A stretch of DNA of 64,000 bases from Phallus indusiatus (Eukaryota; Basidiomycota; Agaricomycetes; Phallales; Phallaceae): positions 310,001 to 374,000 of the forward strand of contig JAQFWX010000039.1 in assembly GCA_027605045.1 (NCBI GenBank). The letters run 5' to 3'. Below the pieces are notes generated by a model. That model had not been told where the DNA came from and searched no databases. It saw only the letters and a list, made by a program, of their open reading frames with translations. The first letter of the stretch is position 1. Every line of letters starts with the position of its first letter. Below, in pieces: positions 37,523-53,007 of the stretch. The translations under genes were made by a program, and so were the position numbers.

Positions 37523-40385
37523 TCAAGCTTGTGCTCGATCAAATATCGAAGCTTCTTTGTTCACCCCGTCCCACACCATAAATTTCTCCACAACTAAGCC
37601 AAAATCAGTCAGATCATATCTTACGGTCTGCAATGGAGCCACGAAGGACATATGAACGGGCATTGGAGCAGCTGGTATGGCAACCATAAAGCTTCCCACA
37701 AAACTTCCGTCAATATATGCCGAAGTACCCTTCTCGGTGGCAATAATAACAACTTCTAGGGATGGGGTGTTTCCTTCGTTGATTTCAGTGACAGAAGGGA
37801 GGGTGTAGTTTTGTAGAGGATATGTGATGTTTGTTGAATTGAACGCGAAAGTGAACCCAGATCCACTCTGAACAATCCCAAATGTATCATCCGGGCCAGT
37901 TAAGATATTCCCTTCTCGAAGATAAGATTTGGTCACGCGAAGTTGGAGTAGGAAAGTATAATTCAACCCTTTGCTTCTCAAAGGAGTATCCATAATCCCT
38001 TTTTCGACGACCCTACCTTCGTACCCGTTTCCGCTGTTATCCTCGATTTTCAAGCCGATACTGCCCGAGGTGTTTGTAAGATCATACGCCGCGATTAGAG
38101 GCGTCTTGCTTTTCACGTTTCTATCTAAATTTTGTCCCGGAATCGACGCTTGCAAGACAGGAAATCCTGTATTGAATGCCTGTTCTGTTAAATGATTAGG
38201 GCGTGAAGCTGCTTGCCATCCCGCTGATACCGTTATTGGCAAACCGCGTTTGAAACCATAGAATGCTTCCAAGGGCGTCGACGCCGTCGGACCATTATCA
38301 TTCCATAGCGCCTGGGAAGGGCGAAACAAAGAAGGGGATCAATGGCAAACAACAAATGTAAAATTGCGTTCTTACCATTATGGACCCTTGAAGGCGGGAA
38401 TCGTTCAACAAGGGATTATTCGATGCATTGCCTGTCAAACTTTTATTCAGTCGGGTAGCCCTGTTAGTCAGGTCGTGGCACATGCGCACACCTCTATCGA
38501 AGATAGCGGGATACCATATTCCTCCTGTGTTTGTATTGGCACCATCCCACAGGCGTGTTTCATTTAGCATCTGCGGGTAGGATTCGCTCTATGCGGTCGA
38601 AAATCAAAACTTAGTTCATGTTCTGACCAGCGCTGAAGTGATACACATACAAATTTTATGACAATATAATTGAAAGCATCATCACTAGCAAGTAATGAAA
38701 ACAAGCCATCAGTACCTTATTACCATTTCAAAATAATTCACGGACCTATTGATGACTCTATATCCTTCTTGAATCAATTCAAATGGATCGTCTTCGAAAA
38801 ATTCCCTATCAGAATATATTAGTTTAAAGGCTATCATTAATATTCCGATGTCAATCTAACCAATGTTGGATTATTACATTCTTGTTCACCGAAGTTCGAT
38901 TCGAAGGCTCGTTCGTGCCCCATATACGAATCGTTTTTCCATACTGGCCGATGAACTCGTCCTATAAATATATTATGACAACATTGATTATTCCGAGTCG
39001 ATCTCACTTGCCATAGTATCAACATAATTATTGTAGTCATCAGCTAAATTCGCGTCATATTCATCAGCGCCGATAGAAACTTGTTCTAGAGTAAAAGTTA
39101 AGATGCCAAATTTGAGTACGTTTTGTGAATAAATGTACTTGAATGTATCCAGGGAAGGAATTCTTGCCATATCGTTTTAACAGTCGGGAGCGTTTCGGGA
39201 TACGAAAGGTTCAGCAGAGTAAAATCTGTACTGAGGGCCAACTCGGGCTTCCACTGGTTAATGACTAACGCATGTCCAGGCTGAAACATGTGGAAAATTG
39301 AGGAATCCTACTCGTCAAAATGATCGCACTTACAGCTTCCAATTCTGGTATTACCTTCATCGGAAATTCGATACTCAGTGAGCCAGCGATTATTGTATAA
39401 CATAGAAGTATACTAAACGCACAGTTACACCACGTAATGCGCAACTTTGTTGGAAGTTGTCAAATTCTTCTCGAGAATAAGTTTCATTCACATGTGGAGT
39501 TAACCCCTCAAATTCTGAACGTAACCGAAATCTAGCGTATGTGTTAAAGTCACCATTCGGGCTGAGATTGTCCGATAAATGAACATGCTGTGCTCATTTT
39601 ATAATCAAATGCGAGAAGTTTAAATATGTCCCAGACTCACGAATTGACTAGTTTTGAAAAAAGACGCATAGGCACACATTTCCGTGAGATATTCAATGGG
39701 ATAAAATTTCCTCGCCACGTCTGTTGATCTTGAGCTTTCTGGAGACCATACCCACAAATAGAACTAACTTACCGAGCATAAATCCTCTCGTCTCCCAGTC
39801 AGGCTGGTCCTTGATTATGCCAGTGGGAAAGGACTTGCTTGTCAGAATTAAGCCTTGCAATAGGGTCCTTGTTCCCCAAAAAACGCCTTTAGACCCAGAA
39901 CCCATGATTTTGACAAAGGAGCTAGTAACGACCATTTCATAACCTTCTTCAGTGAATGTACCTTTTGCAAGGGCGTAATTCTGAGCAGCCGCTGAGGGTA
40001 ATAACGTTAATATAATATCCCCATGCTTGGGTACGAAGTCGGGTGAAATAGCAATCTCTTCTGTTACAGCATTCGAAGAAAAGATTTCTTGAATATCTGA
40101 AAGAAACGTCTCGGAGAACTCTCGTAACGTAGGTGGAATCAAAGAGGTATCGTTTGTAGAGCGAGATGAAGCTTTTGAAGCATCTACGACGATGCGAAAC
40201 GTTGAAGCCAAGTGAAATGTATCATTCTTTCCGGATGGAATGAATGAGTGAACGGCAGGTACGAGAGGTGGTAATAAATTGGCGTAGATCGTTTGAAGAT
40301 ACGACAAGCAGAGGAAAAGCCAACACAGATTGACAGATAGAGACACTGGCAATCCAAGTCGAGGTGGGTGCATTTGAGATCGCAT
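37523..40385 (-). CDS. GH20 beta-N-acetylhexosaminidase-like enzyme, secreted
   Basis: Predicted exo-acting enzyme that removes terminal N-acetylhexosamine from chitin fragments or glycans. The start at 40385 gives MRSQMHPPRLG followed by a hydrophobic signal or anchor segment (residues about 11-35). The N-terminal GH20b-like domain covers about 40300-39790. The TIM-barrel part follows with FHVHLSDN-type (about 39600-39560) and PELEAPGHALVINQW (about 39340-39240) sequences and the acid motif IGADEYDANLADDY (about 39075-39030). The His usual before this motif (HxGxDE) appears to be Ser here (QVSIGADE, if the splice after WIHS is right). The C-terminal part ends with a concanavalin-like region (38100-37523). 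Its promoter lies in a segment also present at 44051 onward. Confidence 0.82.
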
Positions 40386-41310
40386 GAAGCTACGTGAGTG
40401 ATAAGTCCAGTCAGGTTTTTAGGATACCATCGAGTGATAATAAATGACCACTGGCACTGGGCCGAACGGTGGCGCAAGGAAACATGACCAGAGTCACCAG
40501 ACACGTGCTGCTCGAGTCGGAACGCTAGAAGCAAGATGACAAGGTGGAACCCTAACTTCTTACCACATCACACTTCAATATAGTATTTACCATACCCTTA
40601 TCAAGCACGAACTGAGCCCCGAATATCAGTGAGAAGTGAACGTGCCGCAACTCCTCGTTAAAGGGGTGGTGTTTCGTGAAATCGCTTTATTTTGGGGAAT
40701 TCATGCTTGGACTCTATAACATACACACAACAATTTTCCTTGATACAAGAACTCCGAGAAGTACGTTGGGTCTTTTCCGGCAGCACCATTACCTGTTGCA
40801 AACATCCCAACAATAGTACCTTATGCCGCAGAGTCATTAAGAAAAAAACGATTATAATCCGTCAAGACGACATTAAACTCACCAACAAACCCTCCGCTTA
40901 CTTCGATAGATATCCCCCATCCGATAATTTCCCAATTGCCGGTGGTCTTGTAGCTGAAAGCATACCACGATTGGCTGACAGCCTCAATGAGGAAATTCAT
41001 CATAAGTAAATAGGCGAAGAATGCTGGGTCAAGAAATCGTATCCCTGGCTCCAGAATGCGTCAAATTTACAGATATCGTTCTCAGAAGTTGGATGCATCT
41101 CGATAGGCTAGCGGCATATGCATCATCACCGGCGGCTCTTTCGCTAACAAAGTCAGCCTCCACGGCCGACCCTGGCGCCAGCGAAACGGCATAAGAACGT
41201 ACCCTATTGCGTTGTTTTGACGTTGGTCAAGACCGGATTGACGGGATTGGATTCGTACGGTCCGGTGATGTTAGACTTCGCGATTGAAACCAGTACCTCC
41301 TGAATTAATC
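40379..41310 (-). pseudogene. Segmental duplicate carrying a deleted GH43 relic
   Basis: From the GH20 start codon outward this segment matches 44051 onward (shared: ACCATACCCTTATCAAGCACGAACTG and ATATCAGTGAGAAGTGAACGTGCC). It includes the 3' end of the GH43 gene: the minus strand reads GTIVGMFATGNGAAG, SGGFVGEFNVV and WYAFSYKTTGNWEIIGWG. Near 41190 the match jumps from the region of 44815 to that of 45573, so about 750 bases of GH43 coding sequence are missing in this copy. It ends near 41310 within the part equivalent to [11 protein letters not shown]. Shifted frames and the lost catalytic and N-terminal parts make it a dead copy. Confidence 0.85.
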
Positions 41311-41584
41311 TTTAATGTGCAGAGAACGAAGGAGTCACCTCCAGAATAGGTTTCTACAGGTTTCCACAAGGTTTCGAATGAAGCTGATGAATATGAGGCG
41401 ACGGTGAGGAAGTTTATGCAAATATGGACTCGAAAACATCAATGTGTCACAGAATATCAGGACGAGTTTATCGGTATGGACATGCGTGGGTAAGTCCGGC
41501 TCTGACAATCCTGTGATCGCTTAAGCGCACACAGGTTTCAAGATTCAAATCACCAACCAATCACTTCATCCAGACCACAGCGTC

Positions 41585-43806
41585 ATGTCGGAATTCGAGG
41601 AACAAGCAGCTAAGAACGCTGGTAAATATTTTTGTATTATTTTCTTACTTCTCTTGCTCAGATGCCTTAGATCTAAGTAGATGGGAGTGGGACAAATCAC
41701 GACAACAAAAGTGGGAGGAGGCAGCCTCGGACATTCAAGCTCTCTACAAGCGGTGGCGCGATTCTGTTTCAACGGAATTGCATGATGAAGTTTACCTTGG
41801 TCCGATATCTTCCATCGACCGTATACCCGTTCAATTTATTGTCAGAGAAGTGTACGAAACAATGTTTGATGACGTATGGCAACGGGCTTTCAGTAAACCG
41901 GATACAGGAGTCGTGGTTACAGGTCAGCCTGGGATCGGTCAGTTATATTGCACTTTTTAAATTATATGGATGTAACCACCCAGTTGTTTAGGCAAGACTT
42001 ACTTCCTGTGGTACGCCCTTATTCGCTTGATCAAGGAACGTCAGCCCGTTGCCTTCGCCATCGACAGCCGTGTATACCTTTTTTATGACGACGACGTATG
42101 GTTTACGGTGGCTCAGTACAACATATTCCCTACTGCAAAGCTGTTCACAGATTTCAAAGAAAACTGGCCGCTCTTATTCTTGCTTATTGATCTCGACATG
42201 TCGGCCTCGGAACCAATCCCTCGTTTGCTTGCGGAAAAGGGCGTCTTCCCGATACAAGCATCATCCCCCAACCCAAATCGTTTTAAAACATGGTCCAAAG
42301 TTAGAAATGCTGCTTTGTGGGGTCTACCCCTGTGGCAGGAGACTGAGTTGAACAAGGCGTATGCATCTTAATTATATATCCATGTTTGTCGCTGATTAGT
42401 AAAGGTCAGATTGCGCCTGCAGCCACAGTATCAAAATTTTAGAGCTTCCCTCGAACCACTTTTGACGGACCTAAAGAAAAGTGAGGGCCTTGAACCGGAA
42501 TTGGGGGAAGCCGTAGACGTGGTAGCTCAATGGCAAGAGAAGAAAGCACGCCTTCTCCATGAGTTAAGCGTTGATGAAGGTTCTACGGAAGCGGCAACAG
42601 AGGTTGGAGAGGGGGAAGACAAAATATTTGAAGTGGATATGACGACAATCGATGGCGCCCTTCGGGTCCTCGTTCATGCTGCTGTCCAACGTTCCGGTTC
42701 TATAGCCAGGGATGTGTTCGAAACCATATTCGATCCACAGTCAGCTGACGCAAAACGAAATGAAGCCATCGATAGTGTTACATACAAGGATCTGAAAGAG
42801 CTTGCCAAAGCCTTCCAGGCGAGCAATCTCTTCCCCGACCAGACCATATCCCATCGTATTGTTGCCGTCAACCCTGCCCCACCGTCCGCAGCCAACTCAC
42901 AATTTGCCTATAGACGCATTCGAGAAGAGTGGACAATTGATTACCGCAGCGTGCAAATCGCTCGCGAAATGGTAAAAAAATTGGAGAAGGTAAAAGACGA
43001 ACGGCTCGTGGAAACTTTCGAATTGTTCCGGAGCTCCGCACAATCGAGTACGCTCGCATCATGGATTCATGAGCACATTGCCAACCGCAAACTGTGCACT
43101 GGAGCGCGACGGGATCTTATTCTATTCAGGATGCGTGGCGATTTGTCGGTTGATGCGCCAATATTGGACATAGACTTTGAAAAGGATATCGCAAAGGACT
43201 GCCCGCAGCTCCCCGAGGGCGATCGGATCCTTGTGAACTTCCAGGCCGAGGCCTTGTCCAATCTCGCCGACAATACGTATTACGTTCCAGAGAGATTAAA
43301 TTTTCCATTTTTCGATTCATTCCTTGTTGAGCGACGAGCTCCTGATTCCACCGACCCGCAATTAATCTTGTGGCTGTTCCAGATGTCAACCTCTCCCACC
43401 CATGGTGGATCCAGAGAAGGATATACATCGGTTCGGAGGATAATCAAGTCCCTGAAAAGCTCTTTCGGAACTACAGTGGCGAAAAACGAAGATGGAAAGG
43501 TAATAATGGATTCATACTTAGAAAGGAATGATGACTAACCAAAAATGAAGAGAGTTAAGCGGCAAAAGCGGGATATTGAAATTATCGTCAGATATGTATA
43601 CGTCACACCCCGGGAAGAAGAGCACACAAAATATCAATGGCGTTGTCCTGGTGGCTGGACCAAACACACGGCTATTTATGATCATCGAGGGGAGTTTTAT
43701 TGCTTGCGAATACCATTACCCGTACGTGATTTTGTATCATTTCTCTCTTAAATTAAAATTGATCTGCATGATCCATGCTTTATAGGCCGGAACTGGCGAC
43801 GTATAA
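41585..43806 (+). CDS. Crinkler-like P-loop protein
   Basis: Six exons (41585-41621, 41662-41937, 41992-42358, 42410-43499, 43551-43721, 43786-43806) join in frame to 653 residues. The N-terminal quarter leads to a Walker A motif split by an intron, VVVTGQPGIGKTYFLWYALI (residues about 96-115), followed by a Walker B-like LLFLLIDLDMS. The central part is helical and charged. The C-terminus ends with short lysine- and tryptophan-containing segments (RDIEIIVRYVYVTPREEEH, WRCPGGWTKH). This layout, with PGIGK(S/T)YFLxYxLIRL, recalls the NTPase domain of Crinkler/RHS-type proteins, which in fungi form large variable families and are often paired with a nuclease-like domain. I cannot identify a nuclease motif here. 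It has no signal peptide. It sits between two copies of the GH20/GH43 spacer. Confidence 0.55.
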
Positions 43807-44351
43807 TAATAGATGGACATGTCTAAAATGAAGAAAACATATATAAAGAAGAAACTGTCCGAAAACGAAGAATCGCCCATGGCAGAGAATTTGACTAGCA
43901 ACTTCCTATCTGGTTTAAGGGTCGATATCCGTACAAGCGTGGACGGCGATCATCCGCTGTTTGTAGTTCTAGGGTGTCGTGAATCGTTTGAAGACACGAC
44001 AGCCGAGGAAAAGCCGAAACAGATTGAACTCGAAGGTGAATTCATTTAAAATCGCATGAAGATATGTGCGTGTTCGAGTTCGAGCGATACTAAACGTTTA
44101 AACGTCTATACTAGGTAAATACATGACCAGGCACGTCCTGCTCGATTCTAAACACTACAAACATAATACGGTGAAACTCGAACTTCCTACCACACCATAT
44201 CCAATATAGTATGTACCATACCCTTATCAAGCACGAACTGAACCCCGAATATCAGTGAGAAGTGAACGTGCCACGACTACTCGTAAAAGCAGGAGTAAGG
44301 TTCGTGAAATCACTTTATTATAGGCATTCATGCTTGACAGTTCTATAAGAT
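43807..44351. other. Intergenic region with second copy of the GH20/GH43 spacer
   Basis: From about 44051 this region repeats 40379 onward at clear but imperfect identity, including ATCGCATGAAG, the sequence around the GH20 start codon. An ATG-initiated 78-codon frame at 43813-44049 (ending ELEGEFI) follows the Crinkler-like gene. I see no family match and do not call it. Confidence 0.55.
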
Positions 44352-47193
<2,842 letters not shown>

Positions 47194-48021
47194 TTACCAA
47201 GACCATCCCGGCATCACCGTCTCGAACAGACGCGCTTCATTGTACGTCTGGTTTTTTCCCAGCCATTCGTTCACAAGAGCTGTCAGCCCTTGATAAATAT
47301 TCTTGTCCACCCAATCGAGAAAATACGCAGTTGTTTCATATCCTTGATCCCATTTCTTCCCGGCTGGATCCTCTCTCCAGTGCTTAGCGGCAAAGCCACC
47401 TCTGAGACGAACAAAATCAGCGATGCCTTCGATCAAGCCACCTGGGGTATTTTCGGCGGAATATTGAAAGGAGTGGGTAAGCTCATGGTAAAACACGCCA
47501 CGTATCTCGAACGCAGGATCCTGGTGATGTTCTAGACCAGTCAGGTATTTTGTCGAGAATACCAGTTCTGAAGTGTGATTGACATTAGGAAAGGATTGAC
47601 CTTTGAATGGCCCAGAATAGCTGCTGCCATTTGCGGCATGAGCTACACCATCCATGTCGCGCAAGACTAAAGGTACGGGCGATTTGACTTTCTTTGGCTT
47701 GAACGCGGAATCTGGGTATAGAATCTCGAAAATGCAGATTGTGGCGGCGTGAAGATCGTGCATTGGATAAGTGATGTACGTGTTGAATAGGTCAATACCT
47801 GACGATGCATGATCCGGAGGGGGATATTCAAATTGAGGGACGAAATCTTTCCATAAGTCCGGCGTTTCCAGAGGAGGTGGACTACTCGGAGGTGGAACTG
47901 GACGAGCTGGAGGCCGCGAACTTCTGTTAAGGACTGGGGGTGGTTTATGGGGTGCTGAAGGAGGGGCTGGTGTAGGAGAAGGGTTAGCGGGTCGAGTAGG
48001 TATTGATGGCTTGGAAAACAA
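47194..48021 (-). CDS. Basic secretory protein-family (PF04450-type) metallopeptidase
   Basis: The catalytic half is clear: EIRGVFYHELTHSFQYSAEN has the zinc motif HExxH with the extra Gln, followed by GGLIEGIADFVRLRGG and HWREDPAGKKWDQGYETTAYF, as in plant and fungal basic secretory proteins. A proline-rich leader (PSIPTRPANPSPTPAPPSAP and more) precedes it. The open frame begins at a TTG, which is not a credible fungal start, so at least one upstream exon is missing. An ATG-started piece on the same strand (48362, MSSANAFFNDERNEKEG) with a GTAAG donor is a candidate first exon, but I could not close the frame between them. No signal peptide is visible in either part. The stop codon is at 47194. 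Confidence 0.75.
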   Translation of the reverse strand: MFSKPSIPTRPANPSPTPAPPSAPHKPPPVLNRSSRPPARPVPPPSSPPPLETPDLWKDFVPQFEYPPPDHASSGIDLFNTYITYPMHDLHAATICIFEILYPDSAFKPKKVKSPVPLVLRDMDGVAHAANGSSYSGPFKGQSFPNVNHTSELVFSTKYLTGLEHHQDPAFEIRGVFYHELTHSFQYSAENTPGGLIEGIADFVRLRGGFAAKHWREDPAGKKWDQGYETTAYFLDWVDKNIYQGLTALVNEWLGKNQTYNEARLFETVMPGWSW

Positions 48022-48146
48022 GTAATAAGATGCCTTTAGTCCGACAGAATAATCTGAAGATCACAAATGGAATTACCTTTAATTTGGATTGGAAAGGCCT
48101 ACTCAAGCAATGTTATTTTATTCACAAGAGAAGTAAAAGAACTTTC

Positions 48147-48362
48147 TCACTTCTCATGATCATTTGGAGGTTCTGGCAGTGATGCATGGCGAGGAAATAT
48201 GTCCAAGGCTGAGCGCGACTTGAAATACCTTCCGAAGTATAACCATAACCATAAGATAAAAACTTCGCGGAGGAAAGAAAACTTACTCAACTCATTTAAT
48301 AGCGAGAATAGGCCTTCCTTCTCGTTTCTTTCGTCGTTGAAAAATGCATTGGCACTGGACAT
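48147..48362 (-). other. Candidate 5' exon(s) of the basic secretory protein gene
   Basis: The minus-strand frame starts at ATG 48362 (MSSANAFFNDERNEKEGLF), has a plausible GTAAG donor after NEL, and later reads SRSALDIFPRHASLPEPPND before a GTGAG donor. The Pro-rich end would suit the proline-rich leader downstream. The phases of these donors and of the acceptors before 48010 do not join cleanly, so this is a suggestion only. Confidence 0.3.
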
Positions 48363-48615
48363 TCGTGGTGCTGCCGGTGGCTGCCGACCTTAATGCTCGG
48401 CCGTTACCGAGCATCCGAGAAACCTACATCCTCGTTCAGTACGACGTTCAAAGGTTCATCACAATTACGATTCTGGATCCTTTGCTATCTTGGCCCAATT
48501 CCTTCTTTTGCGTATAGGTATATGAGAATTGGATTTATTCAAACGGTTATATTTCACATAATTTGCGCCAACTACCTGACGAACACTTAAAAAAAGAACT
48601 TGAAAAGAAGCTTTC

Positions 48616-49618
48616 TCAAACAGTGTTTGTTTGACTTTCTGCTATCTTTCCTTCAATATCAACGATCTGTGTTTGGTAATACGAGGAAGTTTCGTTGAGA
48701 TGAGGAAAGCTAACGTCTGGTTTAGGTCTACAAGTCGATTCACGGTCAGCCGAATTATAGAAATGGCTGCTTTTCTTACACTCCCAAAAAATCAGCTAGA
48801 CGATCCCAACCCTCAGTGACATTATAAATGAGAAGCTGATCCGCAGGTATGATACTCTTGACGCGTTCGGTATGTTCCTCGAGCTCTTCTTTGGCATGAG
48901 TGGCTAGACGACCTTTGTGATATACGTCTAAAATGTAATATTCGTGTTATGCCACTGCATAAATGGGAAAAGTGCGGAAGAGACGTTACTCACCGAAATA
49001 TGTTTTAGACCAGCGATGTTTTCCTTCATATTTTGGTTTGACTTGATGGATGTCTACAAGGCCACGAGCCTCTAAAACTGTCGCTTTGAGGCTACTCTCC
49101 CATTTAGCTGGATCCCTAACGGTCTAAACAGTTAAAGGTGAATAATATCCACGCATTTAAATGATGAGTTTGAAGCATGTACTAACCAAAATAAATTTCG
49201 CTTTAGGATATGCGGTATAGACTTCTTTAATCATTACTGCCACGGGAGAATCAACGGCCGACTTGCATCCCTTCAAAATCCTGTCAAAAGCTTCGGGCGA
49301 GGTGTCTTTCCCTAAGCATTTGACATCTATGGTTCAGCTGAGTATCGATATATTGAAGGATGTGGATACCTTCGATGATATCCGCCCACGCAGACCAGTC
49401 ATCGTCTTCGGTGGGACTAAGCATCGGATGATATGCTGGTCCAAATCCCAATATCTCGAGTGCCTTCCAAAGACTCATGGTCTTACACGCATTAAATCAT
49501 CAGAATATGATTAAATGTGTTCAAGAGCCTAACTTACACCAGTCCTTCCCAAACCCAGTCCAACGACTTCAATAGGTGCAGCGTTGGGTCGGTTCTCGTC
49601 GCTGAGATTCAAGGTCAT
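48616..49618 (-). CDS. Sulfotransferase-like P-loop protein (Sulfotransfer_4 type)
   Basis: The start is at 49618 (MTLNLSDENRPNAAPIEVV). The PAPS-binding-like loop is GLGLGRTGTMSLWKALEILG with an intron inside it, followed by GFGPAYHPM and LSPTEDDDWSAWADIIEG, the pattern of the fungal sulfotransferase-like family often named as NAD-epimerase or P-loop proteins. Further exons read SLKATVLEARGLVDIHQVKPKYEGKH-type sequence (49110-49020) and HTERVKSIIPADQLLIYNV (48880-48830), with GWDRLADFLGV at the end of an exon. The last exon holds PKPDVSFPHLNETSSYYQTQ and a short helix to the TGA at 48616. The true substrate in this family is mostly unknown. Confidence 0.75.
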
Positions 49619-50270
49619 TTCGCTCAAATACTTAGTGTATAGTTATGAGATTTAACTCAATATATGTGCTTTTAGTCCCCTTTTCATCCGAAGTTTTCGC
49701 GGAATCAGATGGTCAATTCATTCCCGAGAATTTTCCGGCGAACTACTATTCGCTGCACATACCTGCTGCTTTACGGAATTTACCCAATACAAATCATTGA
49801 ATATTGAACTGGAGAACGCATTCATCTTTGTATTTTAATTTTGATATCAAAGACTCGCCTCACCACTAACATAAAGCCAAAAAAGCAGACAACGTTCTTT
49901 TCTTATCAGTTCCGTTTCACGTTTTGGGCCAAGTCAGAAAACATTCAACATTCATTTGCTCCCGAACACCTTCGCAGAATGATAGTAAATAACCGCAATT
50001 CATATAATGAGATGAAGTTTTCCCAAGGGGAGTATGGCTTCCCGTAATTTTCCATTTCCGAATTTGTGACAGCAGTCCTTTCCGGAACCCAATGATTCGT
50101 AAAATGCAGGCAGGCGGGGGTGCTGCAGGGTCGTCTACGACGTTCTCAGCGTTCCATCCGTTCCCATAAATCGCCGGTATGACTTGCAACGCGATTTCAT
50201 TAGTCTGCGGCGAACGATGCCCGGATCCAAGATCCATTTAAATGCGCCGTGACCTGTCTCTTAACATGTC
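49619..50270. promoter_or_regulatory. Divergent intergenic region, sulfotransferase-like / MFS
   Basis: The start codons of two divergent genes lie at either end, so both promoters are here. No open frame of interest and no repeat are seen. Confidence 0.45.
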
Positions 50271-52507
50271 ATGGCAGGTGGATACCACGAACGAACGCAA
50301 GCAGCCGGGAGGTATGCTCAAAGCCCACTACTACAACAGCCTTCCACGGTCCCAGACAACAGCTATGTCTATACCGAGACTCCATTCGTTCCAGATTACA
50401 AATTCAAAGTCATCCTAGGCTCGTTATGTCTTGCCGTTTTCTTATCGGCCCTCGAATTCACCGCCGTCTCGACTGCGCTTCCAACTATAGTGGCTGAGTT
50501 GAGAGGAGCACAGTTCATATGGGTCGGAGCGGCGTATGCATTGGCGTCATCTGCTATTATCCCGTTGACTGGAGGAATCGCTCAGACTTTTGGGAGACGT
50601 CCAGCGATGCTTGGATCGATAGGCACGTTTGCTTTAGGGAGCGCTGTGTGCGGGGCTGCCCAGAGCCTGCCGATGCTGATTGCAGGAAGAACAATCCAAG
50701 GAATTGGGGGTGGCGCTATATTGACCGCCGCGAATATTATACTTGCTGATATGGTTCCACTGCAGCAAAGGGGTATATACGGGGGTCTGATCAGCCTGTA
50801 TAGTCTGTTTAATTTTTTATTCTGGTATCATCTAATCGTGTTACTTTAGAACTTGGTGTGTCGCTGCCGCAATCGGAAGTTTAGTCGGGGGTGCATTGGC
50901 ACAGGTAGGACAATGGAGATGGTTATTCTGTAATAGATCATATTCTTTTTCTGCGCTTCAAAATACTGATCCTCGGAAATTAACCGTAGTTATAAATTTA
51001 CCATTGTGTGCGGTGTCGATGATCTTAGGAGGTACTTATCTCAAATTACCTAACCCTCCGGGTTCCGTAAGAAAAAAACTGGCCCGCATGGATTGGATGT
51101 AACTATATCTTACATATCTCATCCCGCGCTTACATTAACTCACGTCTTAACAGCGGAAGTTTCCTGGTTATCGCGTCAACTTGTTCCACGACGGTGGCGT
51201 TAACACAGGGCGGCGATGAATTACCTTGGTCGTCCCCAAAAGTTTTGGTCCCACTCATAACGGGTATTATTGGCCTATTTGGCTTTGTAGTCTACGAAGC
51301 TACCCTTGCATCATATCCTCTGGTAATCATCCAGTGTTGGTACCGTTGATATCGTTGCTGAAGTTTTCAATTAGGTGCCGTTTCATATTCTTAGCAATCA
51401 AACCAGCTTTAGCGGGTATATTTATTTCTCAAAAAAAAAAGAAAGAAAATGCTCATATTGCTTTTTTTTTGTAGATATATCCAAACTTTTCTCTTACCCG
51501 TCACATCTGTCGCAGCTATTTGTATGTTGAAATCTGTGCGATTTGGCTTAATCATATATTCATCGCCAATCCTCCAGATTACATTCCAGTTTACTTCCAG
51601 GCTTGTAAAGACGCAAATCCTATACTCGCTGGTGTCCTTGGCCTGGGTCTTGCATCTATCGCGCCCTGGTCTGTAATAGGCGGTATATCGGTCAAAGTAT
51701 TACAGGTGTACCGCCCCCAAACATGGGTGGCGTGGGCTCTGCAGATAATCGGAACAGGGCTATTAACTTCGGTGGACATTCATACAAGTTCAGCGCACGT
51801 CATAGGTTTTTGTGTTATCTACGGCGTTGGAGCTGGGTAAGTTTTTCTCCTTAGTAAGAAAAGTGCACCTAGTAACTTACGGAACATCGTTCACATTGTC
51901 AGCATTAATTATGCCACTCACTATTATCCCATTCAAGCACCGTTACCAATAAATACAAATGCTCACGCTTTAGCATTTCACGCATTTATGCGTTCTTTCG
52001 CAGGTGTAAGCTATATTCCATCCAAATTCAACAGCATATATACAGCTTACGGTTTATTATTAGGTATGGGGTGTAAGTCTAGGAGGCACGATCCTCCAAA
52101 ATGAGCTGCGACATCGATTACCCCGTGAATTCCTCTCTCAATTCCCAGACGGAGTCGCTCTAGTCTATCCTATTATCCCACAGATCAAGAATCTCCCACA
52201 GCCTCTCAAAATGGACGTTATAGAAGCTTTTATACTCAGTATACGCCAGATTTGGGTGGCATTAGCGATCGTATCTGGAGCCGGATTACTCGTCTCTTTC
52301 ATGATGCGAGCTTATCCATTACATAGCGCGACAGATGCAACTTGGGACCCGAACGCGCTGGATGACGGGGGAATAATCGATATTAATGCCGTACTGTCTT
52401 CTCGTCCAAGCTCTCCTTTTGAAGGAGTGACAATTGATTTAATGTCGGCCCATGCCGAGTCGGAATCACCTCTGAGAGTTCCAAGATTATGGACCCTAAG
52501 CGAATGA
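50271..52507 (+). CDS. MFS drug/H+ antiporter-type transporter (DHA2-like)
   Basis: Plasma- or vacuolar-membrane proton-coupled exporter, substrate unknown. The start MAGGYHERTQAAGRYAQ opens a cytosolic tail. TM1 begins FKVILGSLCLAVFLSALEF, followed by the family's TALPTIVAEL. TM2 and the A-motif region read WVGAAYALASSAIIPLTGGI then FGRRPAM, and the C-motif region GRTIQGIGGGAILTAANIIL then DMVPLQQRG, as in 14-helix DHA2 proteins. After several short introns further helices follow (VINLPLCAVSMILGG, LVPLITGIIGLFGFVVYEA, FLLPVTSVAAIYYIPVYFQA, GVWGVSLGGTILQNEL). The C-terminus is a cytosolic tail ending RVPRLWTLSE. Around eight exons; the inner ones are approximate. No regulator or biosynthetic partner lies next to it. 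Confidence 0.85.
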
Positions 52508-53007
52508 AAACTACAAGAAAAGATTTAAGGCAACTTCTGTCACCGTCAGTGTTTTGTTATTATTGACATATACATCGCTACCGGCAGCTGATCCATCAAC
52601 TTATCTTGGTATTAAGGTCTTTGCTTTGAAGCGGCTATTGTTATAAAGACGGGAACATGCTAGTGCGCTTGTACCCGAATTTTTGATGTATGCTGTATGG
52701 ATGTAGTCGGACTCTGAAAATCCGGGTATTTTAAGCGTTGGTCTCGACTTCCGTATAGAATTTTTTGTATTGACTTTTAGCCAATGACAATATGTGAAAA
52801 TGAAAAAAGGCAATGGGACAACGAAGCAACGGGGCAACAAGCATGAGTTGAAAACTATCCGAATCAAGGCGCTCTCGAACACAGGTTTCGCCTTCATAAT
52901 TCCTCACCGCAGTGTCTATAAGTACTGGGTTCATCCCGTGGTCCTTAGTACAAGTGATCAACGGTCAACGGCATTTTGTCATGGCCGTTTTGAGGGCAGG
53001 TATAAAC
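52508..53007. other. Intergenic region between MFS and NACHT genes
   Basis: This 500-base gap contains the MFS terminator and the promoter of the NACHT gene. Minus-strand frames here have no family resemblance. No repeat is seen. Confidence 0.45.

Noticed and set aside
43813..44049. ATG-started 78-codon frame directly after the Crinkler-like gene
   Set aside because: It could be a small gene, but it overlaps the edge of the duplicated spacer and matches no family; not called without transcript support.
48019..48021. TTG as start of the basic secretory protein gene
   Set aside because: Fungal nuclear genes start at ATG; the frame is more likely the continuation of an upstream exon.
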